A stretch of 41,738 bases of DNA from Actinomycetota bacterium. Its GTDB lineage: Bacteria; Actinomycetota; Acidimicrobiia; IMCC26256; PALSA-610. The DNA is taken from contig SXJP01000005.1 of the NCBI GenBank assembly GCA_005779395.1, positions 1 through 41,738 of the forward strand, read 5' to 3'. Below the pieces are notes generated by a model. The model did not search any database and was not told the origin of the DNA. It saw only the letters and a program-made list of their open reading frames with translations. The position numbers and the translations under genes are program-made. Position 1 is the first letter of the stretch, and the number at the start of each line of letters is the position of its first letter. Below are positions 17,871 to 25,167 of this stretch, piece by piece.

Positions 17871-19018
17871 CCGATCTTGCTGTCATCGGTCTAGGTGGCA
17901 TAGGTAGCGGAGTCGCATACTGGGCTGCAAAGCGTGGTGCGAGCGTACGCGGGTTCGAACAGTTTTCGTTCGGCCATGACCGCGGCGCATCTCACGACCA
18001 CAGCCGAATAATCCGTTACTCGTACCACACGCCCTATTACGTCGAGCTTTCCAAACTCGCGTATAGCGCATGGGCAGTCGTCGAAGCCGAATCTGGCGAG
18101 GAACTAGTCGTTCGTTGCGGCGGTCTCGATCTTTTTCCCGGGAACTGCGCGATTCCGTCCGTTGACTACAGAGCATCTCTTGATGCCTGCGGAATCGAAT
18201 ACGAGTGGCTCAGCGCACAAGAAATCCGAGGGCGTTGGCCACAGTTCAATATCGCGGACAACGTCTCGGGCCTTTTCCAAGCAGACGGCGGACTAGTCGC
18301 AGCAGCTAGAAGCGTTGCGGCGCACCAACGCCTAGCCAAGCAACATGGTGCGCAACTAAGCGACAACGCGCGAGTCAAGTCCGTCCAAGAAGTAGTCGGT
18401 GGAGTCGAGATCGTCGTTGGCGACGGAACCATCCATGCAGACGCCGTTGTCATCTCTGCAGATGCATGGACCAACACGCTCTTGGCTCAGCCACTCCCAC
18501 TCACCGTCATGCGCGAACAGGTCACTTACTTCGACTCCGCCACGCCAGAAGTCTTCAGCCGAGACTCATTCCCGGTTTGGATCTGGATGGATGAACCAAG
18601 CTTTTATGGCTTTCCTAGTTATGGCGAAGCGGCAACCAAAGTCGCTCAGGACTGCGGCGGTCATGTCACGACAGCCGATGACAGGACCTTCGATACCGAC
18701 CCAGGTGAACTACAGCGAGTCACGGACTTCACTCAGAACCTGTTCGGTAACGCAGTCGGCGAAGTCACGACGACCAAGACCTGTCTTTACACGCTGACCC
18801 CAGACCGTGAGTTCATAGTCGACAGGGCACCAGGGACAGACAACATTTGGGTTGTGCAGGGAGCCGCGCACGCTTACAAGTACGCGTCGGCGCTCGGAGC
18901 TTTGCTAACAGAGTGCGCCCTCGACGGCGACTGCACGAGCACGTTCGACCGCTCGCCATTCAGAATTGATAGGCCAGCGATAACCAACCCGCCACTGACA
19001 CCTTCCTGGATGGTCTGA
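17867..19018 (+). CDS. Monomeric sarcosine oxidase-type FAD amine oxidoreductase
   Basis: A 383-residue flavoprotein. The FAD fold begins at once ('LAVIGLGGIGSGVAYWAAKRG', with glycines at 8-14). 'HDRGASHDHSRIIR' (37-50) resembles the MSOX/SolA flavin-contact segment. C306 in 'TCLYTLTPDREF' corresponds to the cysteine that covalently binds FAD in this family. K258 after 'GFPSYGEAAT' may match the oxygen-activating lysine of MSOX. I take GTG 17867, which overlaps the Rieske stop by 4 bp and gives family length; the longer upstream frame lies inside the Rieske gene. Family members oxidise N-methyl amino acids or cyclic secondary amino acids to imines with H2O2 release. The likely substrate is the demethylated product of its Rieske neighbour. 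Confidence 0.9.
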   Translation: MTDLAVIGLGGIGSGVAYWAAKRGASVRGFEQFSFGHDRGASHDHSRIIRYSYHTPYYVELSKLAYSAWAVVEAESGEELVVRCGGLDLFPGNCAIPSVDYRASLDACGIEYEWLSAQEIRGRWPQFNIADNVSGLFQADGGLVAAARSVAAHQRLAKQHGAQLSDNARVKSVQEVVGGVEIVVGDGTIHADAVVISADAWTNTLLAQPLPLTVMREQVTYFDSATPEVFSRDSFPVWIWMDEPSFYGFPSYGEAATKVAQDCGGHVTTADDRTFDTDPGELQRVTDFTQNLFGNAVGEVTTTKTCLYTLTPDREFIVDRAPGTDNIWVVQGAAHAYKYASALGALLTECALDGDCTSTFDRSPFRIDRPAITNPPLTPSWMV

Positions 19019-19032
19019 CAGCGAAAATCGAC

Positions 19033-20514
19033 CTACAACGCTTCGAGCATTTGGTCGAGCAACTGGTTCAACAACTGTGGGTTGCCATCGCCCTTCGTCG
19101 CCTTCATGGCTTCGCCCATAAGGAAACCACGTTTCTTCTTTTTCATCTTGTCGTCGCCAGAGCGATACGCATCGAGTGCATCTACATTCGCAGCGAAAAC
19201 CACTTCGAGCACTCCAGACAGGGCACCCGCATCGGACACCTGAGCGATGCCGCGAGCGGCGACAATCGCTACCGGTGCCTCGCCGCTTCGTAAGGCATCG
19301 GCCATCACGTCCTTGCCTTGGTTACGCGAGATCGATCCGCCGACGACCATGCCAACCAATTCAGCGAGTCCGGCCGGACGGAGATTCGAGTCGTCCAGCT
19401 TGGTCCCCGTCTCATTGAGGAAGCCAAGAAAGTCTCCGGTAAGCCAGTTGACGATGTCCTTCGGAGTACCCCCGCCGAGCACTGCAACCGCAGCCTCGGC
19501 ATACTCGGCCAGCCCCGGCACGTCGACGATTACGCGCGCGTCGTGTTCCGTTATCGCCCACGCATCGATGAGTCGCTCGCGTTTCGCAGCAGGCAACTCT
19601 GGCATCTGCGATCTAACGAGCGAACGCATCTCGGCAGTTGGCTCAACTGGCACAAGGTCTGGTTCGGGGAAGTAGCGATAGTCGAATGCTTCCTCTTTTG
19701 AGCGCATCGAGTGCGTTCGACCATCGTCTTCATTCCAGTGGCGGGTCTCCTGCATGATTCGTTCGCCACTAGTGATCAAATCAATCTGACGTTCAGCCTC
19801 GTATGCGACTGCACGTCGTACGGAACGAATCGAGTTCATGTTCTTGACTTCGCAACGCTTGCCAAACTCGGTGGCGCCAACGAGTCGCACGGAGACATTG
19901 GCATCGACGCGCATCGAGCCTTCCTCCATCTTCACGTCGGACACGCCAATCGCTAGGAGAGTCGCCCGCAGTTCTTCGACATAGCGCGCTGCTTGTTCGG
20001 CCGAACGAATATCTGGTTCGCTCACGATCTCGAGTAGCGGAACACCGGCACGGTTGTAGTCGATGAGCGAATGATCCGCGCCATGGATTCGGCCACCATC
20101 TCCCCCGACGTGGGTGGACTTGCCTGTGTCTTCTTCGAGGTGCGCCCGCGTAATTCGTATCGTCACGCCGTCAACATCGAGGGTTCCTTCAGAACAGATC
20201 GGTTCGTCGTACTGCGATGTCTGAAAGTTCTTCGGCATATCGGGATAGAAGTAGTTCTTGCGGTGAAACACCGAGCGCTCTGGCACATCGAAATTGAAGG
20301 CCTCGCCAACACGTAGAGCGAACTCGACAGCGCGTTCGTTTAACACAGGCAGAGAACCCGGCAGCCCCAAGCACACGGGACAGATGTTCGTGTTCGGCTC
20401 CGACCCGAACTGATTGGCGCAACCACAGAACAACTTCGTGTTCGTTGCAAGTTCGCAATGAACTTCGAGTCCTACGACGATTTCGTATCCTCGGGACACT
20501 TCGTGCGCGGTCAT
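19033..20514 (-). CDS. gatB: Aspartyl/glutamyl-tRNA amidotransferase subunit B
   Basis: A 493-residue GatB. It binds misacylated Glu-tRNA(Gln) and Asp-tRNA(Asn), activates the acid by phosphorylation and receives ammonia from GatA. Seen: 'YEIVVGLEVHCELAT' at the N-terminus, zinc cysteines C30/C32 and C45/C48 ('CGCANQF', 'ICPVC'), the long 'RAHLEEDTGKSTH' kinase-like motif, and the C-terminal helical and YqeY-like tail ending at full length. It overlaps gatA by 4 bp. Its stop is 15 bp from the convergent sarcosine-oxidase gene, marking the border between the core operon and the catabolic block. Confidence 0.98.
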   Translation of the reverse strand: MTAHEVSRGYEIVVGLEVHCELATNTKLFCGCANQFGSEPNTNICPVCLGLPGSLPVLNERAVEFALRVGEAFNFDVPERSVFHRKNYFYPDMPKNFQTSQYDEPICSEGTLDVDGVTIRITRAHLEEDTGKSTHVGGDGGRIHGADHSLIDYNRAGVPLLEIVSEPDIRSAEQAARYVEELRATLLAIGVSDVKMEEGSMRVDANVSVRLVGATEFGKRCEVKNMNSIRSVRRAVAYEAERQIDLITSGERIMQETRHWNEDDGRTHSMRSKEEAFDYRYFPEPDLVPVEPTAEMRSLVRSQMPELPAAKRERLIDAWAITEHDARVIVDVPGLAEYAEAAVAVLGGGTPKDIVNWLTGDFLGFLNETGTKLDDSNLRPAGLAELVGMVVGGSISRNQGKDVMADALRSGEAPVAIVAARGIAQVSDAGALSGVLEVVFAANVDALDAYRSGDDKMKKKKRGFLMGEAMKATKGDGNPQLLNQLLDQMLEAL

Positions 20515-21971
20515 GGTGCGCTCGCTTCTATAGCTTTCGCTACGCGAAACATTGTCGCTTCGCCGAGTGCAGGCGCTAATACCTGCACGCCGATAGGCAA
20601 CTGTTTAGGGTTACCGTCCGACGTCAGAGTCGCTCCACTCGTCGGTTCGGCAGTTCCGTAAGGCACGCTTATCGCACAGTGCCCAGCGAGGTTCGTGGGA
20701 ATCGTGCAAACGTCGGATAAGTACATAGCTAACGGGTCGGCGGTCTTAGACCCAAACTCAAACGCAACTGTCGGCGCCGTCGGAGTCAACAAGACATCGA
20801 ACTGTTCGTAAGCACGCGCAAAGTCTTGGATGATGAGGGTCCGCACTTTTTGCGCCTTGCCGTAATACGAGTCGTAGTAACCAGCAGAAAGTGCGTAGGT
20901 ACCGAGCATGATTCGACGCTTGACCTCTGCCCCAAAACCAGCGTCACGCGTCGCGGAATTCATCGTCGCGACGTCAGCACCGGCGTCGCGTCTGCCGTAT
21001 CGGACGCCGTCGTAGCGAGCCAAGTTGCTGCTCGCTTCTGCTGGAGCAATCAGGTAGTAGGCAGATAAGCCGTAACTCACCGATGGCACCGACACGTAAT
21101 CAACTTTCGCGCCGGCAGCACTCAGCGCCTCAGCAGCGGCTGCTACACGGGCCTGCACCTCTGGCGCTATGCCGTCGACTTCCGTTAGTTCCCGGACGAT
21201 GCCTACCCGTAAACCTGCGACCCCACGATCAAGCGAATCTGAAAGTGAGTCCATCGTCGCATCAAGCGAGGTTGAATCCATCGGGTCGTAGCCCCAGACG
21301 GCTTCGAGCGCTAGTGCAGCATCGCCTACATCAACGGCAAACGGCCCAATTTGATCGAGCGACGATGCAAACGCCACCAAGCCATACCGAGAAACTGAGC
21401 CATAGGTCGGCTTGACCCCAACTACGCCACAGAGTGCAGCAGGTTGGCGTATCGAACCGCCTGTGTCAGACCCGTATGCGATCGCAGAAAATCCCGCGGC
21501 GACGGCAACCGCCGATCCGCCTGAACTTCCGCCAGGAACTCGCGAAGGATCATGCGGGTTGCGAGTTGGTCCGAATGCCGAATTTTCTGTGGAACTGCCC
21601 ATCGCGAACTCATCGAGATTTGTCTTGCCTACGAGAACAGCGCCAGCGGCATGTAGCCGCGCTACTGCTGTTGAGTCATACGGCGGCGTCCAACCTTCGA
21701 GAATCTTCGATGAGCAGGTTGTCGGGACACCACGCGTGCAGAAATTGTCCTTCACCGCAACAGGTACACCGGCTAGGCACCCAGGATCTTCACCTCTTGC
21801 GACGGCAGAGTCGATCGCATCGGCGGCTCCGAATGCCTGCTCGCGCATCAGGTAATTGAATGCGTGCAACTCTGCTTCGCGAACGTCTATCCGGGCAAAA
21901 TGCTCCTCAAGTACCGAGCGCGCGCTGCGTGCGCCAGTTCGAACCGCAGCAGCGATTTCGCGCGCTGTCAT
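20511..21971 (-). CDS. gatA: Aspartyl/glutamyl-tRNA amidotransferase subunit A
   Basis: A 486-residue amidase-signature enzyme that releases ammonia from glutamine for the GatB reaction. The Ser-cisSer-Lys triad is visible: K74 in 'GVPVAVKDNF', a cis-Ser in 'PGGSSGGSA' (147-154) and nucleophile S173 in 'DTGGSIRQPA'. ATG 21971 overlaps the gatC stop by 4 bp, which fixes the start. Length and domain order are normal. The order gatC-gatA-gatB is the common bacterial arrangement. Confidence 0.98.
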   Translation of the reverse strand: MTAREIAAAVRTGARSARSVLEEHFARIDVREAELHAFNYLMREQAFGAADAIDSAVARGEDPGCLAGVPVAVKDNFCTRGVPTTCSSKILEGWTPPYDSTAVARLHAAGAVLVGKTNLDEFAMGSSTENSAFGPTRNPHDPSRVPGGSSGGSAVAVAAGFSAIAYGSDTGGSIRQPAALCGVVGVKPTYGSVSRYGLVAFASSLDQIGPFAVDVGDAALALEAVWGYDPMDSTSLDATMDSLSDSLDRGVAGLRVGIVRELTEVDGIAPEVQARVAAAAEALSAAGAKVDYVSVPSVSYGLSAYYLIAPAEASSNLARYDGVRYGRRDAGADVATMNSATRDAGFGAEVKRRIMLGTYALSAGYYDSYYGKAQKVRTLIIQDFARAYEQFDVLLTPTAPTVAFEFGSKTADPLAMYLSDVCTIPTNLAGHCAISVPYGTAEPTSGATLTSDGNPKQLPIGVQVLAPALGEATMFRVAKAIEASAP

Positions 21972-22276
21972 GAGTCGCCCAGAATCTTCGGCACTCGAAA
22001 CCTATGGTCGAGGGCGTCGGGAGCGGTCCGCAGAACCTCATCACGATCAACGCTCGGACGTACCTCATCTTTTCGAAATGCGTTCACGAGAGGCAGTGGA
22101 TGCGCTGTCGGGACGACACTATCGATGTCGAGCGATGCCACGTCATTAGCGTGGTCAAGGATTACGGCAAGCTGTTCTGTAAACAATTCGGCTTCGCTTT
22201 CAGTGATCGCGAGCCTCGCCAGCTGCGCCACATGCATAACATCTGCGCGCGTCAATGGCGCTGGAACTTCGGGCAT
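21968..22276 (-). CDS. gatC: Aspartyl/glutamyl-tRNA amidotransferase subunit C
   Basis: A 102-residue GatC, the small belt-like subunit that holds GatA and GatB together. The typical opening 'LTRADVMHVAQLARLAITESE' is cut by no gap, and 'VNAFRKDEVRPS' with a C-terminal 'APDALDHRFRVPKIL' are family hallmarks. It overlaps gatA by 4 bp and follows the ferredoxin gene by 49 bp on the same strand. No obvious Shine-Dalgarno sequence precedes ATG 22276. Confidence 0.96.
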   Translation of the reverse strand: MPEVPAPLTRADVMHVAQLARLAITESEAELFTEQLAVILDHANDVASLDIDSVVPTAHPLPLVNAFRKDEVRPSVDRDEVLRTAPDALDHRFRVPKILGDS

Positions 22277-22325
22277 GCGGCGAGTCTAAATGCCAGTGTT
22301 ACCAGACCTCCCCAAATAGGAAATA

Positions 22326-22634
22326 TCAGTGGGGGTACGAGTCGTACTTCGAGTTCGGTAGAGACCACCATTCCTCTGGCGACGGTTTCCACTCCTCGTC
22401 TTGATATATGCAATCGACCGGACACGCTGGAAGACACTTATCGCAGCCACTACACAACTCGGAAATGATCACAACATCCGCGCTGTGGTTGAAAATCGCC
22501 CCGAACTGGTCTGGGCAGGCGCGCAGGCACGCGTCACAATTGATGCACTCGCTCATCTCGATGCGCAGCGGCGCCAACCGCCACTTGGGATTGCGAAGAC
22601 GTTGCGCGATTCGTTCACTTCTAGCGCTCGACAT
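22326..22634 (-). CDS. 2x[4Fe-4S] ferredoxin
   Basis: A 102-residue protein with two cluster-binding motifs: C30-x2-C33-x2-C36-x3-C40-P and C61-x2-C64-x2-C67-x3-C71-P, plus an extra Cys at 75. About 25 residues precede the first motif; an alternative internal start at the Met just before 'SECINCD' would remove them. A soluble low-potential electron carrier is expected. It lies upstream of gatCAB on the same strand, a position without obvious functional meaning. It is the only dedicated electron-transfer protein in a window that holds a P450 and two Rieske oxygenases, but it is not in their operons, and Rieske oxygenases usually use [2Fe-2S]/flavin reductases. Confidence 0.92.
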   Translation of the reverse strand: MSSARSERIAQRLRNPKWRLAPLRIEMSECINCDACLRACPDQFGAIFNHSADVVIISELCSGCDKCLPACPVDCIYQDEEWKPSPEEWWSLPNSKYDSYPH

Positions 22635-22684
22635 CGCCCAACTTTACTTTGGATAGCCTAAATGGCCTGTTCGGCATGCGAACA

Positions 22685-22713
22685 TGGCAAACGCACGATG
22701 CATCCTCTATGCT
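22685..22713 (+). promoter_or_regulatory. Candidate sigma-70-like promoter upstream of the His-rich secreted protein
   Basis: The ~108 bp gap between the divergent ferredoxin and His-rich genes contains TATGCT (22708-22713) as a possible -10 element. TGGCAA (22685-22690) lies 17 bp upstream but is a poor -35 match (3 of 6). Placement is reasonable, about 29 bp before the start codon. This is a weak visual call. Confidence 0.3.
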
Positions 22714-22732
22714 TTTTGGATTCTGGTTAATC

Positions 22733-22738
22733 GGGAGG
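22733..22738 (+). promoter_or_regulatory. Shine-Dalgarno site of the His-rich secreted protein
   Basis: GGGAGG lies four bases before ATG 22743. It is one of the best ribosome sites in the window and fixes this start, implying efficient translation. Confidence 0.6.
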
Positions 22739-22742
22739 AAGC

Positions 22743-23864
22743 ATGAAGTTCTCTAAGCGCGCGACATCGGTAACAGCAGGCGCCGCTTCATTAATGCTCA
22801 CAGTCGGACTCGTTTCCGCGGTCGCTTCGATCAACGACGACGGCGACACGGCCAACGACAAGGTCGTCGTCGCAGGCGAGCAAGCAGGCGATGGAGAAAC
22901 CGACACCGATACAACTACCACTGTCGATCATGCCGACATGGATCACTCAAGCGGCGCAGACCACGACGCCTCGCACACAGACGGCACAGTTGACCACTCC
23001 GACATGGATCACTCAAGCGGCGCAGACCACGAGGCGACTCACGGCGATGGCACCGTTGATCATGCCGACATGGATCACTCAAGCGGCACCGACCACGACG
23101 CCTCGCACACAGACGGAACAACACCGCACGGCGACTCCGGACACACCGGACACGACACTGGCGGCGGTGGCACCACCGACCCAGACCCAGATCCGGTAGA
23201 CCCATGTGATCCGGTCGTCGATGGCGGCCACCACCATGCCTTCCCCACGACGGACCCTTGTGTAGATCCGGACCCAGACCCAGATCCAGATCCAGAACCG
23301 TGCCCCGATGATGGCGGACACACCCACTCGCTCGTCACGACAGAACATTGCCCGGTTGAGACCGCGCTGCAATATGACGACCTGCCATTAGAAGTTCGCG
23401 AGATCCTGAACTACAGCTACCTAATCGGTATGGCTTACCCGACCACCGGGGCAGCCACGGCTGGTGGTTGGGTTCAGTCGACAGAATATTTCCCTGGCAT
23501 CGCAGCCCACTATCTACACGGCGGTGGATGGCTAGACAGCAACTTCGTGCCGTGGGAGCCAGAGGTATTGCTTTACGGATCCGACGGACAGGTCGTTGGC
23601 GTCAACTACATCGTGCGCAACATCGGTGGTCCCCCAGAGGGATTGCCCGGCGACTTTGATGTCTGGCATGAGCACCCGAGTCTCTGCATTTCGACAACTA
23701 CCAGCCTCGTCATAGGCGGCGAAAATCTTTCAACCGAAGAATGCGCTGCGATCGGTGGCTTTGTCATCAACTTCTCGAACTTCTGGCTCCTGCATGTCTG
23801 GATCATCCCGGGTTGGGAATCTCCAGAAGGCATCTTCAGCCACGCGAACTCGCTAATCGTCTAG
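22743..23864 (+). CDS. Secreted His/Asp-rich repeat protein with conserved C-terminal domain of unknown family
   Basis: A 373-residue protein I cannot assign to a named family. It has a Sec-type N-terminus ('MKFSKR', hydrophobic 9-29), then an acidic/Thr linker. Three near-identical 22-residue repeats follow (61-82, 83-104, 105-126; pattern VDHxDMDHSSGxDH). Next come two similar Cys/His modules in an Asp-Pro-rich stretch (about 146-203; C-x-P...DGGHxH...TT..C). The C-terminal domain (about 210-373) is homologous to most of the next gene's product. Shared residues include H256 (AHYL), H309/H311 (DVWHEH), C315, C334, H351 (HVW) and H367 (FSH). The His/Met/Asp repeats resemble metal-chelating stretches of copper-resistance proteins such as CopB. 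Extracellular metal binding or sensing is the inferred role. Confidence 0.85.
   Translation: MKFSKRATSVTAGAASLMLTVGLVSAVASINDDGDTANDKVVVAGEQAGDGETDTDTTTTVDHADMDHSSGADHDASHTDGTVDHSDMDHSSGADHEATHGDGTVDHADMDHSSGTDHDASHTDGTTPHGDSGHTGHDTGGGGTTDPDPDPVDPCDPVVDGGHHHAFPTTDPCVDPDPDPDPDPEPCPDDGGHTHSLVTTEHCPVETALQYDDLPLEVREILNYSYLIGMAYPTTGAATAGGWVQSTEYFPGIAAHYLHGGGWLDSNFVPWEPEVLLYGSDGQVVGVNYIVRNIGGPPEGLPGDFDVWHEHPSLCISTTTSLVIGGENLSTEECAAIGGFVINFSNFWLLHVWIIPGWESPEGIFSHANSLIV
22923..23120 (+). repeat. Three in-frame 66-bp tandem repeats encoding a His/Asp-rich 22-mer
   Basis: Three direct copies of a 66-bp unit, each encoding VDHxDMDHSSGxDHxAxHxDGT. Copies 1 and 3 are closest to each other; copy 2 carries a few substitutions (HSD for HAD, EATHG for DASHT). 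The period is a multiple of three, so copy-number change would keep the reading frame. Near-identity at the DNA level suggests recent duplication or ongoing homogenisation. Confidence 0.92.
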
Positions 23865-23867
23865 GCC

Positions 23868-23871
23868 GGAG
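23868..23871 (+). promoter_or_regulatory. Shine-Dalgarno site supporting the TTG start of the lipoprotein gene
   Basis: GGAG lies eight bases before TTG 23880. No ATG or GTG is suitably placed for the N-terminal signal sequence, so this site supports TTG as the start codon. Confidence 0.5.
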
Positions 23872-23879
23872 ACGCTGTC

Positions 23880-24656
23880 TTGACAACCAACCGTTGGCCG
23901 CTGTGGCTTCTTGTCGCATCTGTTGCATTCGTCCCTGCGGCCTGTAGCGACTCTGAATCTGAGCCAACTACCACGATCGCTGTTACAACGACACCTCCCA
24001 CGACAGTCGCCGAGCACGACATGTCCGAGCACGAACACGCCGGCGAGCACGATATGCAAGGCCATGAAGGAACCGGACATGAGTCCGAGGTCGACATCAT
24101 GTACTCCGACCTTCCAGCCGACATTGCTGCCGAGGTCGCAGTTACCAAAGCGCTCGTCGAGAAATATCCGTCAGCAGCAGATGCCACGAAGGCTGGCTGG
24201 CAGAAAGCCACAATCAACCTGAACGGCATCGGTGCCCACTATCTAAAAGGTGGCCCGGTTGGGTTTCTAAACGACTACGAGTTCGACGCAGCTAACCCGA
24301 ACGTGTTGCTCTACGACGGCGAAGGTCCAGACGCCAAAATTGCAGGCGCAAGCTTCATTCTCACCGAGCCGAACCCTACCGGTTACACGGGAGACCTAGA
24401 TGTCTGGCACTTTCATTACGGAGTCTGTTTCGACACGAAAAAATTTATTGTCATCGGTGAAGTTGACGGCCACGATGGCTCGAAGATCAACATGACCTCA
24501 GCGGAATGCACAGCTGCTGGCGCTGTCGTCTACCCGATCAAAGACCTTTACATGATCCACGTATGGGTCGCGCCTGGTTACATCGAAGACGCTCCAGTGT
24601 TCGCGCACGATCACCCTAAGCTCGCAAACGGCACGCCAACAGGCTCGACGGCCTGA
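23880..24656 (+). CDS. Probable lipoprotein with His/Met-rich linker, paralogous to the preceding secreted protein
   Basis: A 258-residue protein of unrecognised family. A hydrophobic leader ends 'FVPAAC' with C22 as candidate lipid-anchor cysteine; Pro at -3 is not the classical lipobox residue. A Thr-rich spacer and a His/Met/Glu-rich segment (about 45-68: EHDM, HEHAGEHDM, GHEGTGHE) follow. The domain from about 74 aligns with the upstream protein: YSDLP, GAHYL (H120), VLLY, GDLDVWHFH (H177/H179), C183, AEC (C210), IHVW (H227) and FAHDHP (H243). The conserved Cys pair could be a disulphide and the His set a metal site. Its TTG start lies 15 bp after the upstream stop, so the two are almost certainly co-expressed. 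An envelope metal-binding role is inferred. Confidence 0.83.
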   Translation: MTTNRWPLWLLVASVAFVPAACSDSESEPTTTIAVTTTPPTTVAEHDMSEHEHAGEHDMQGHEGTGHESEVDIMYSDLPADIAAEVAVTKALVEKYPSAADATKAGWQKATINLNGIGAHYLKGGPVGFLNDYEFDAANPNVLLYDGEGPDAKIAGASFILTEPNPTGYTGDLDVWHFHYGVCFDTKKFIVIGEVDGHDGSKINMTSAECTAAGAVVYPIKDLYMIHVWVAPGYIEDAPVFAHDHPKLANGTPTGSTA

Positions 24657-24681
24657 ATCGCGCTGCTCGCACCGCGTATTC

Positions 24682-24705
24682 GCCGACAAATGCAAATCTG
24701 TCGGC
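24682..24705 (+). terminator. Hairpin downstream of the His-rich gene pair
   Basis: GCCGACA (24682-24688) pairs perfectly with TGTCGGC (24699-24705) across a 10-base loop. It lies 26 bp after the lipoprotein stop and before the next gene's ribosome site. The downstream bases (TCCCTTATG) are only weakly T-rich, so it could be a terminator or just a 3' stability element. Confidence 0.4.
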
Positions 24706-24736
24706 TCCCTTATGTCTAGTCCAAAACAACAGGCCT

Positions 24737-24744
24737 TAAGGAGG
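24737..24744 (+). promoter_or_regulatory. Near-consensus Shine-Dalgarno site of the SCP2 gene
   Basis: TAAGGAGG, complementary to the 16S 3' end over all eight bases, lies seven bases before GTG 24752. It decides the GTG start and is the strongest ribosome site in the window, suggesting a highly made protein. Confidence 0.75.
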
Positions 24745-24751
24745 CAACAAA

Positions 24752-25150
24752 GTGTCAGGTAAGCATGCATTCTTGTCGGATGGCTGGATTATTGCCGTTG
24801 AAGCGATCGTCGCAGAACATGGTGGCGCCCACGGTGGTGGCGCTAACACAGTGGTGAATCTCGTCGTCACCGACACGCCGTTCGGCGAAGACAAGCAATT
24901 CCACATGGGCACGGTCGATGGTGCAGCGATCATGGGCGGCGGGCACCGCGAGGTTGCCGACGTGACCCTCACCGCTGACTACGTCACGACGAAAGAAGTG
25001 TTTGTCGCTGGTAACCCGCAAGCAGGTATGCAGGCGTTCATGTCAGGCAAAATCAAAGTTCAGGGCGACATGTCAAAGCTCATGGCACAGCAAGCCGGTG
25101 GCGGTCCTAACCCCGACATGCAAGCCGCAATCCAGGCAGTAACTGAGTAG
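24752..25150 (+). CDS. SCP2 sterol-binding/lipid-transfer domain protein
   Basis: A 132-residue single-domain protein of the sterol carrier protein 2 type. It shows the beta-sheet pattern of the family ('VVNLVVTDTPFGEDKQFHMG', 'VADVTLTADYVTTKEVFVAG') and the typical ending 'AFMSGKIKVQGDMSKLMA'. SCP2-fold proteins hold fatty acyl-CoA or other lipids in a hydrophobic tunnel. Actinobacterial stand-alone copies are often linked with lipid or steroid metabolism. The near-consensus ribosome site and short length indicate an abundant cytoplasmic protein. It converges with the MFS gene (17 bp between stops). Confidence 0.88.
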   Translation: MSGKHAFLSDGWIIAVEAIVAEHGGAHGGGANTVVNLVVTDTPFGEDKQFHMGTVDGAAIMGGGHREVADVTLTADYVTTKEVFVAGNPQAGMQAFMSGKIKVQGDMSKLMAQQAGGGPNPDMQAAIQAVTE

Positions 25151-25167
25151 CTCCGAATTTCTTTGGC

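Noticed and set aside
22923..23120. Regular repeats as a possible CRISPR array
   Set aside because: Units are contiguous without unique spacers, the period is 66 bp, and they are translated in frame in a clear gene.
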